Shown here piece after piece: positions 7,664 through 12,789 of a DNA stretch of 12,789 nucleotides (position 1 is the stretch's first letter; each line of letters starts with the position of its first letter). Source of the stretch: a bacterium (GTDB lineage Bacteria; UBA9089; CG2-30-40-21). The notes under the pieces were generated by a model that saw only the letters and a list, made by a program, of their open reading frames with translations, did not search any database and was not told the DNA's origin. Location: the NCBI GenBank assembly GCA_030018795.1, contig JASEHA010000037.1:1-12789 (forward strand), in the 5' to 3' direction. A program made the position numbers and the translations under genes.

Positions 7664-7693
7664 ATTTTACCATACTTATCGGTTAGATGTCAA
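7664..7693 (-). promoter_or_regulatory. Promoter of acsC-acsE
   Basis: On the minus strand TTGACA (7693-7688) and TAAAAT (7669-7664) are 18 bp apart, giving a predicted start near 7657 and a leader of about 30 bases before the acsC ATG at 7625. This excludes the in-frame start codon at 7673, which would lie upstream of the transcript. Confidence 0.75.
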
Positions 7694-7722
7694 GTAAAAA
7701 TTCGAGCTGAATTTTTCTTGAC
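7689..7722. promoter_or_regulatory. Imperfect palindrome spanning two divergent -35 boxes
   Basis: GTCAAGTAAAAATTC (7689-7703) and GAATTTTTCTTGAC (7709-7722) are inverted copies differing by one inserted base, centred on GAGCT. Each outer end supplies a -35 box, one for acsC on the minus strand and one for the rightward promoter. The symmetry could be an operator for a dimeric regulator or simply two similar promoters back to back. Confidence 0.6.
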
Positions 7723-7746
7723 TTTCTATTTAGAATGTTATACAAT
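7718..7746 (+). promoter_or_regulatory. Rightward promoter facing the TIGR03790-type gene
   Basis: TTGACT (7718-7723) and TACAAT (7741-7746) are 17 bp apart. The predicted start is near 7753, leaving a leader of about 250 bases before the gene at 8005. That leader contains the 16-bp TCGATGTTCAAGTTTT motif (7755-7770), the tandem repeat and a small hairpin. I recognise no riboswitch class in it. Confidence 0.65.
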
Positions 7747-7904
7747 GTTATTATTCGATGTTCAAGTTTTCGTAACCAATCTGTTTGCTGTCCACACCTT
7801 TTTGGTGGGCGGTGTCTACCGTACCTGATGTCATGAGGTAATAGTAGTGATAAAGAAATGGCTAACACTTGTTGATTTCGAATTGTAGCTGCGACCTGCC
7901 AGAG

Positions 7905-7944
7905 GCAGAAGGTCTGCTGCCAGCAGAAGGTCTATTGCCGGCAG
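7905..7944. repeat. 18-bp tandem repeat, 2.2 copies
   Basis: Units at 7905-7922 and 7923-7940 both begin GCAGAAGGTCT and differ at three positions; a third copy begins with GCAG at 7941. The stretch is richer in G+C than its surroundings and also rich in GCC/GGC and CTGC/GCAG, so it could fold. It is non-coding. Confidence 0.7.
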
Positions 7945-7958
7945 CATTGTATTGTAAC

Positions 7959-7975
7959 ACAAGCATCCTGCTTGT
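7959..7975. repeat. Small perfect hairpin before the TIGR03790-type gene
   Basis: ACAAGCA (7959-7965) and TGCTTGT (7969-7975) form a 7-bp stem with a 3-base loop, 30 bases ahead of the start codon and 14 ahead of the ribosome site. Following bases (CTCTTGTT) are only mildly T-rich. It could be part of an interspersed repeat together with the tandem copies just before it. Confidence 0.6.
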
Positions 7976-8004
7976 CTCTTGTTATACTCAAGGAAGTTAT
8001 TGAT

Positions 8005-9204
8005 ATGAGTAAGGCACTGTTACTATTTATACCCCTCTTTCTACTTTTACCTGGAAATGCAATGACACAGGATAGACCTATTCGTAACCAACAATCTGTG
8101 AATGGCTTGCCACTATCTCATGTATCAGATCCATCACAGGTATTGGTAATAATCAATGAATGTAGCCGTATTTCCAGAGCAGTGGGGAAATACTATCAGC
8201 AAAAAAGGAATATTCCTGCACAAAATATCTGTTATATCCGTTGTCCAGCAACAGAGACCATTACCAGACTAACCTATGAATCAAAGGTCATGATACCTGT
8301 TGCCAGATACCTTCAGAATAATAACCTTGTGGGACAGATATCGTATATTGTTTTAACCAAAGGGATACCGCTCAGGATAAAGGGCACAAAGGGTATGCAG
8401 GGAAACAGGTCATCGGTTGACTCAGAATTAACCCTGCTTAAAAGGAATATGCCTGTTGATATCTATGGATTTTGTCGCTATTATGCTATTGAGGGGGTAG
8501 TGCCAAATCCATATTATCAAGGTTGCAAGCACTTTGACAGTCAGGTATATCATATCTATCTGGTTACCCGATTGACTGGATACACTTTAAGGGATATAAA
8601 GGCAATTATTGACCGTGGCTGTCATCCTTTGCAGGTAAAGGGACAAAAGGGCAGGGCAAGGTTTGTTCTGGATGCAACGGTCAAGCATTCTATAGGCAAT
8701 ATATGGCTAAAAATGGCACAGACAGGGCTGCAAAAAAAAGGATTTAAGACATATTACGATGATAGCAAAAAATACCTGATGCATCAGGAAGAGGTTATCG
8801 GGTATTGCGGCTGGGGTTCAAACGACCCAGCAGCTGCTGGCAAGCGATTTCTTCACAACAAATGGCTGCCAGGGGCAATAGCTATAACCTTTGTCTCCTC
8901 AAGCGGCAGGACATTTAATGAGCCTCCAAAGCACTGGAGACCTGGCAGTTCATTCAAGAATCTGTTGTCTTACTATGGAGGAAGCCCGCAATCATTGGCT
9001 GGCGATCTGATCAGGGAAGGGGTTACAGGCATAGATGCCTATGTCTATGAGCCATACCTTGAATCCTGTACCCATCCGCATATCCTCTTTGCAGCATATG
9101 TCAGTGGGTATAATCTGGCAGAAAGTTATTATCTGGCTACCCCATACCTTAGCTGGCAGAATATAATCGTTGGGGATCCATTGTGTAGGATAAAAGTGGA
9201 ATAA
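8005..9204 (+). CDS. Secreted TIGR03790-type protein of unknown function
   Basis: A 399-residue protein with a clear signal peptide (hydrophobic residues 4-15, probable cut near GNA or NAM around residues 17-20), so it acts outside the cytoplasm. From memory it fits the TIGR03790 family: VLVIINECS...AVGKYYQQKRNIP (residues 46-71), YIVLTKGIPLRIKG (114-127), SVDSELTLL (137-145), GYCGWGSNDP (267-275), and the C-terminal run YVYEPYLES, GYNLAESYY and IVGDPLCR (388-395). No biochemical function is established for the family to my knowledge. The strand-helix layout and the terminal GDP motif recall clan CD (caspase/gingipain-like) proteins, but I see no assured His-Cys pair. Start 8005 has AAGGAAG eight bases upstream; an in-frame TTG at 7972 does not. 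It lies between two FG-GAP-type secreted genes. Confidence 0.85.
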   Translation: MSKALLLFIPLFLLLPGNAMTQDRPIRNQQSVNGLPLSHVSDPSQVLVIINECSRISRAVGKYYQQKRNIPAQNICYIRCPATETITRLTYESKVMIPVARYLQNNNLVGQISYIVLTKGIPLRIKGTKGMQGNRSSVDSELTLLKRNMPVDIYGFCRYYAIEGVVPNPYYQGCKHFDSQVYHIYLVTRLTGYTLRDIKAIIDRGCHPLQVKGQKGRARFVLDATVKHSIGNIWLKMAQTGLQKKGFKTYYDDSKKYLMHQEEVIGYCGWGSNDPAAAGKRFLHNKWLPGAIAITFVSSSGRTFNEPPKHWRPGSSFKNLLSYYGGSPQSLAGDLIREGVTGIDAYVYEPYLESCTHPHILFAAYVSGYNLAESYYLATPYLSWQNIIVGDPLCRIKVE

Positions 9205-9232
9205 GTACGATATGCCATGATATTTAGCTTAC

Positions 9233-9447
9233 ACTCGATGTTCAAGTTTTTACTGGCGACCAAGCAAGGAGTCGAGAAGGCGTAAAAATGAGATTCGATG
9301 GGAAACTGATTGCAACGTTTTTCATGTCTCTTATTGTGTACTACTTGATACATTCAATTCGTAATGTGGAGGATTGAGTGAAACTTCGTTTCACTCATCT
9401 ATTTTTGACTGAAAGAATCGCAGGTTGAAAAAACTTGAACATCGAGT
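9233..9447. repeat. 215-bp element with 19-bp perfect inverted ends
   Basis: ACTCGATGTTCAAGTTTTT (9233-9251) and AAAAACTTGAACATCGAGT (9429-9447) are exact complements. The interior has no convincing coding capacity and holds one hairpin. The size and inverted ends fit a miniature non-autonomous element (MITE-like), though I find no clean target-site duplication next to the ends. A 16-bp part of the end recurs at 7755-7770, so the sequence is a dispersed family. Confidence 0.6.
9375..9397 (+). terminator. Hairpin terminator after the TIGR03790-type gene
   Basis: TGAGTGAAAC (9375-9384) and GTTTCACTCA (9388-9397) form a perfect 10-bp stem with a 3-base TTC loop. TCTATTTTT follows, so it looks like a factor-independent terminator for transcription coming from 8005-9204. 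The stem is A/T-rich, so strength is uncertain. Confidence 0.65.
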
Positions 9448-9461
9448 TTTAGAAATTTTTC

Positions 9462-9490
9462 TTGACACTGTTTGCGGTTTGTGTTATATT
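9462..9490 (+). promoter_or_regulatory. Promoter of the 826-residue secreted protein gene
   Basis: A consensus TTGACA (9462-9467) and TATATT (9485-9490) are exactly 17 bp apart, with predicted start near 9497 and a leader of about 100 bases. The bases leading into the -35 box (ATTTTTCTTGAC) match those of the promoter at 7718. Confidence 0.8.
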
Positions 9491-9598
9491 AATAGCAATC
9501 AATGAACAACAGCTATGGCTTTTGCGAATAAAAACCCAAGATGAGGTAAATATCAATAACTGTTGATAGCTGAACAATTAATTTAGGGGGCATGAAAA

Positions 9599-12079
9599 AT
9601 GATTCGATTTCTTTTAATGTTTGCTGCTTTATTTACCTTGGGGCTGCCAATCTCTGCTTTTTGCGGGATACTGGTTGATTCTGGGGAGCAATTTCTTGGT
9701 ATTACCCAGGCTTCGCTTTCATGGGGTGATTATGATAACGATAAAGACCTTGATCTTGCTGTATGTGGGCTGGATAAGACCGGGCAGCCAGTAACCAGGG
9801 TTTACAAGAATGAGCCAGGGAGTGTTACCTTCCAAGAGGATATGAGTCAAAAGATAGAGGGTGTCTCTTATGGAAGGGTTAACTGGCATGATTATAATGG
9901 GGATGGGAGATTGGATCTGGCTGTAGCCGGATATAATGCTGATAGGCAGCCTGTTTCAAAGATATACCAGAACATAGATGGTATCCTTATTGAGGATACC
10001 ACCCAACACCCCCAGATTCGTTATGGCTCTGTTGCCTGGACAGACAGCAATAAGGATGGGGAGCAGGATTCTTATTGCATGGCTGGGTGTGATGAAGCTA
10101 CTAACTGGCAGCCGTATACCAAGATATACAGAAAGGCTAATGATGGTGAGTTTGTTGAGGATGTCCAAACCCTGGTAAGTACCTATTATGGCTCGCTTGA
10201 CTGGGGTGATTATGATGGGGATGGCGATCTTGACTTAGTTGTAAGCGGCTGGCTGCCTGATGGGGCGGTCATAAAGGTATATAATAATGATAAGGGCAGG
10301 TTTGTGGAAGATACAAAGCAATCGCTTATCCCTGTCTTCCATTCCTCAATAGCTTTTGGTGATTATGACATGGATGGCAATCTTGACCTGATTGTTGCCG
10401 GGCAAACCATGTCTGGCAGCCGAACGACAACCCTGTATAAAAATGAGGCTGGCATCTTTACCGTGGATACAACTCAAGTCTTGCCCGGGGTTATCTTCTG
10501 TTGTGTGAATTGGATTGATTATGATCATGATGGTGATATTGATCTTGCTCTGGCTGGGGAAGATTCCGCAGGTGTGCCAATCCTTAAGCTCTATAATAAT
10601 GAGCAATCCATACCAGTACCTATCCATCGGATAATGATTGTTGCTAACCCATCCAGTCTTGATAGCTTGAGCACTGATGATACCCTTTCCTTAGAGGCAA
10701 AGGGGTATGATGAAGCAGGGAATTTTGTCAGGAATGTTCCGGTTCAATGGGGGATTCAGGGAGATATTGGTGTGCTGTCAGGGATAAGAGGGGCAATGGT
10801 TACCTTTGATCCAAGGAAACCAGGCACAGGGAGCATTATTGCCCAGGATGGCAAGGGACATACCGCCCAATTGGACAATGTTACGGTTACACCCGGTGTG
10901 CTTCATCATTTAATAGTAACAGGTATGGACAATAACCCAATACAGCATGTGTCGCTATTAGCCGGGGATACCATTACTTTAATTTCTACCGGCTATGATG
11001 CAGACAATAATTTGCTTGGACAGGTTCAGGCTAACTGGGGGGTAAGTGGGAATATTGGGACATTATCAGACAGTATTGGGACTATGTCTACATTTTCTGC
11101 CATGAGGATTGGAACAGGTTCGATTATAATCACAGACGAAAAACAGCATTCTGGCTGTACTGGAATGATTGCAGTTAATTCCGGTGAACTGGCATACCTT
11201 GAGATTGCACCAATTCAAGACAAAATAGTCGAGGAGGCATTTGAGGTTAATATCCTTGCCTGCGATGCTATGGGTAATCCAGTAAATAGTCAATCTGGAC
11301 ATGTTGTCCTGCTTGATTCTGCTGGTGTGATGGGAAGTGTTACCCTGATGTTTGAGAATGGGATAGCTGTTGGAAGTATATCAATCCCATCTGCTGTCTT
11401 AAGGGTAAGCATCCTTGCTCAAGCAAACAATAAGCAGGGCAAAAGCAATACATTCAATGTCATCGGCAGTCGAATAAGCGGTGGAATGTATAGGGATGCA
11501 GAGGAAACCCAGAAGCTTGCCATGGCTTATGTGCCTATCAAGGCATATAAGGTATCATCTAATAATGAGTTGATATTAAAGGGTACAGCCTCGACCAGTC
11601 CTGATGGAGATTATGAGATTAATGGCCTGCCTCAAGGGACATACACGGTAGCCATCCTTCCGCCAGCCAATTACAGACCCATGATGGCCACAAAGATAGC
11701 CAGGGTTTCAATAACCAAAGGTATTAAGGGGGCACCGTCATTAGCTGGACAACTTTCAGGGATAAACTTTGTCTTGACCCCGATGTATACAGACTTAAAG
11801 GAAATGGTGGTCTATCCCAATCCATTATCACTGGCACAAGGGCAAACGAGCTTTACCTTTGGACAGCTGCCTCCCAATCATCCTATTCGCATTAAGGTAT
11901 ATAATATTGCTGGTGAGCTGGTGTATGAGAAGGGGCAACAATTACCTGTCAATAACAGCTTACTATGGGGTGCAGTTAATGACAATGGTGATCGTGTTGC
12001 CAGCGGTGTTTATATCTTTCTGATTGAGGATGAGACCAATGGTGACCAGAGAAAGGGCAAGATTGCGGTGATAAGGTGA
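9599..12079 (+). CDS. Secreted FG-GAP/Ig/FlgD-like multidomain protein
   Basis: 826 residues beginning with a signal peptide (hydrophobic residues 4-20, ISAFCG near the cut). Domains in order: six FG-GAP/VCBS-like repeats (~30-335) of the form WxDYDxDGDLDLxVxG followed by a KxYxN strand; two related Big-type Ig domains (~340-433 and ~434-531), each with LSLEAKGYDEAGN- or LISTGYDADNN-like strands and a QWGIQGDIGxLS motif; a third, divergent Ig domain (~532-620); a carboxypeptidase-regulatory/Cna-B-like domain (~623-730, DGDYEINGLPQGTYTV); and a C-terminal FlgD-like Ig domain (~732-826, VVYPNPL, IKVYNIAGELVYE, VASGVYIFLIE). The last domain resembles T9SS type A sorting domains, so surface anchoring by that route is possible but unproven. 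AGGGGG precedes the ATG by eight bases; an ATG at 9592 is out of frame. No enzymatic motif seen. Confidence 0.9.
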   Translation: MIRFLLMFAALFTLGLPISAFCGILVDSGEQFLGITQASLSWGDYDNDKDLDLAVCGLDKTGQPVTRVYKNEPGSVTFQEDMSQKIEGVSYGRVNWHDYNGDGRLDLAVAGYNADRQPVSKIYQNIDGILIEDTTQHPQIRYGSVAWTDSNKDGEQDSYCMAGCDEATNWQPYTKIYRKANDGEFVEDVQTLVSTYYGSLDWGDYDGDGDLDLVVSGWLPDGAVIKVYNNDKGRFVEDTKQSLIPVFHSSIAFGDYDMDGNLDLIVAGQTMSGSRTTTLYKNEAGIFTVDTTQVLPGVIFCCVNWIDYDHDGDIDLALAGEDSAGVPILKLYNNEQSIPVPIHRIMIVANPSSLDSLSTDDTLSLEAKGYDEAGNFVRNVPVQWGIQGDIGVLSGIRGAMVTFDPRKPGTGSIIAQDGKGHTAQLDNVTVTPGVLHHLIVTGMDNNPIQHVSLLAGDTITLISTGYDADNNLLGQVQANWGVSGNIGTLSDSIGTMSTFSAMRIGTGSIIITDEKQHSGCTGMIAVNSGELAYLEIAPIQDKIVEEAFEVNILACDAMGNPVNSQSGHVVLLDSAGVMGSVTLMFENGIAVGSISIPSAVLRVSILAQANNKQGKSNTFNVIGSRISGGMYRDAEETQKLAMAYVPIKAYKVSSNNELILKGTASTSPDGDYEINGLPQGTYTVAILPPANYRPMMATKIARVSITKGIKGAPSLAGQLSGINFVLTPMYTDLKEMVVYPNPLSLAQGQTSFTFGQLPPNHPIRIKVYNIAGELVYEKGQQLPVNNSLLWGAVNDNGDRVASGVYIFLIEDETNGDQRKGKIAVIR

Positions 12080-12090
12080 TAGAATAGCAA

Positions 12091-12597
12091 ATGAACATCC
12101 TGGACATATTATTCCTGGCAGTTATAGTTATAAGCATTGTTTTGAGCATGATGAAAGGGCTGACCAGAGAAGTCTTTTCTCTGGCAGGGGTTATTGTCGG
12201 GATTGTTGTTGCTGGCAGGACATTTGGAAACGGAGCCATTCTTCTTCAGCAATGGATGCCTCATCAGATTGCAAAGCCTGTTGCCTTTGCAATAATTATC
12301 ATTTTGGTAAATATCTTGATAAATTTTGGCGGGCTGATAATCCAAAAGATCATGAAAATCGCCATGCTGGGTTGGGTAGATAATCTTGGCGGGATAATCT
12401 TCGGGATTATCAGGGGATTGATATTGGTTGGCATAGCCATTGTTGTTTTGCTCAAGTTCCCAGTAGGGGCAAGCAAGGAATTAATAGGCTCATCAAATAT
12501 TATCCCGGCATTCAAATCGTTTCTTCAGCTTATCTGCCTCCTTCTTCCACCTGAATTCTCGTCTGCTGTAAAGGATGCCGCCAATTTACATGGATAG
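12091..12597 (+). CDS. CvpA-family inner-membrane protein
   Basis: 168 residues with four hydrophobic segments (about 3-21, 28-44, 62-86 and 100-123). It shows the CvpA pattern: an N-terminal MNILDILFLAVIV, KGLTREVFSLAGVIVGIVVA, and a later LGWVDNLGGIIFGIIRGLIL. The family is named for colicin V production in E. coli; the molecular role in other bacteria is not settled, with envelope-related roles proposed. The start is 11 bases after the stop of the FG-GAP/FlgD protein gene, and AAGGTG overlaps that stop, so the two are probably co-transcribed. mutS2, a common neighbour of cvpA, is not in the remaining sequence. Confidence 0.85.
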   Translation: MNILDILFLAVIVISIVLSMMKGLTREVFSLAGVIVGIVVAGRTFGNGAILLQQWMPHQIAKPVAFAIIIILVNILINFGGLIIQKIMKIAMLGWVDNLGGIIFGIIRGLILVGIAIVVLLKFPVGASKELIGSSNIIPAFKSFLQLICLLLPPEFSSAVKDAANLHG

Positions 12598-12657
12598 GGG
12601 GAATAATGGTATGGGTTTTTCGGACCAGTAGTTAAGATGTATTATGTGGTATAATAT

Positions 12658-12789
12658 ATGGTAAAAAGGATGTCCGGAAATGAGGAAAAATTTGGTTCTT
12701 TAACGAATCGTGTGTGTAAGATAATGGGTGAGAATCAGAAAAGAGTTAGAACGCTGATGAATAACTTTTTAGGTTGTGCACGATTTTAG
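12658..12789 (+). CDS. Doubtful 43-residue ORF
   Basis: An open frame from ATG 12658 (or ATG 12670, which follows AAAAAGG directly) to a TAG on the last three bases of the window. The product is basic (VKRMSGNEEKF, KRVRTLMNNF) with no domain I recognise. TATAAT at 12650-12655 could be a -10 box, but no good -35 box stands 16-18 bp upstream, and a start at about 12662 would leave out the first ATG. It may be a small gene, a relic of a longer one, or chance. Confidence 0.25.
   Translation: MVKRMSGNEEKFGSLTNRVCKIMGENQKRVRTLMNNFLGCARF

Larger units (their letters stand above)
7747..8004. other. Non-coding stretch with repeats ahead of the TIGR03790-type gene
   Basis: No gene is supported here. 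Contents in order: the 16-bp motif at 7755-7770, which recurs at 9235-9250 and inverted at 9430-9445; a CACC/GGTG-rich stretch near 7793-7813; the 18-bp tandem repeat at 7905-7944; and the hairpin ACAAGCA-TCC-TGCTTGT at 7959-7975. The ribosome site AAGGAAG lies at 7990-7996. Confidence 0.6.
9205..9598. other. 394-bp intergenic region: repeat element, terminator, promoter, leader
   Basis: No gene is supported. After ~28 bp comes a 215-bp segment bounded by 19-bp inverted repeats (9233-9447), with a terminator-like hairpin inside (9375-9397). Next are a strong promoter (9462-9490) and a ~100-base untranslated leader. The leader has two complementary patches: CAACAG 9507-9512 with CTGTTG 9560-9565, and CAGCTAT 9510-9516 with ATAGCTG 9566-9572. 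They overlap on the left, so they could form alternative stems. Confidence 0.6.

Noticed and set aside
7833..7847. 15-base match ATGAGGTAATAGTAG with the end of the HEPN/MNT remnant (3118-3132)
   Set aside because: The match stops at both ends, the reading frame upstream at 7826 is closed, and a 15-mer match is only mildly surprising in an AT-rich window of this size.
7747..8004. Riboswitch in the long leader of the TIGR03790-type gene
   Set aside because: I looked for familiar cores such as the cyclic-di-GMP type and saw none; the structure present is explained by repeats.
9129..9353. Minus-strand 74-codon frame over the end of the TIGR03790-type gene and the repeat element
   Set aside because: It overlaps a well-supported gene and a non-coding repeat, with no start signal or domain.

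Overview
The window reads as chromosomal DNA of an uncultured, probably anaerobic, Gram-negative-type bacterium. Three things suggest this. Two Wood-Ljungdahl (reductive acetyl-CoA) genes, acsC and acsE, lie together. There are large secreted proteins built from FG-GAP/VCBS repeats, one ending in a FlgD-like Ig domain of the kind seen in many candidate-phylum surface proteins. The intergenic spaces carry several interspersed palindromic repeats. I cannot name the phylum from sequence alone. No tRNA, rRNA, CRISPR array, transposase or phage gene was seen.

Layout, left to right. Positions 1-427 hold no confident gene, only short open stretches. 428-2767 (+) is a secreted FG-GAP repeat protein with seven repeats, an Ig-like insert and about five more repeats. 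A near-consensus promoter at 2924-2952, with a palindrome over its -10 box, precedes a 53-codon ORF (2976-3137). That ORF looks like a HEPN-protein N-terminus joined to the C-terminus of a MNT-type nucleotidyltransferase. proA (3206-4453) and pyrE (4605-5186) follow on the same strand, separated by a 116-bp imperfect palindrome made of nine ACGGAT units. pyrE converges on acsE, with a hairpin between them (5208-5237). acsC (7625 to 6273) and acsE (6150 to 5269) run leftward as a probable operon with its own promoter at 7664-7693.

The right half points rightward. A second promoter (7718-7746) diverges from the acsC promoter, and both -35 boxes sit inside one imperfect inverted repeat. It faces a TIGR03790-type secreted protein (8005-9204). 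Next comes a 394-bp gap holding a 215-bp element with 19-bp inverted ends, a hairpin terminator and a strong promoter. That promoter serves an 826-residue secreted multidomain protein (9599-12079), and a CvpA-family membrane protein (12091-12597) follows closely. The last 190 bp contain only a doubtful 43-codon ORF.

Functionally there are three groups. proA and pyrE are biosynthetic housekeeping genes (proline, pyrimidine). AcsE moves the methyl group of methyltetrahydrofolate to the corrinoid protein that AcsC belongs to, so those two act in sequence. The three exported proteins probably work at the cell surface or outside it, but the sequence does not reveal their targets. The most unusual points are the collapsed HEPN/MNT ORF with an intact promoter, the shared promoter-proximal motifs of the right half, and the repeat elements.
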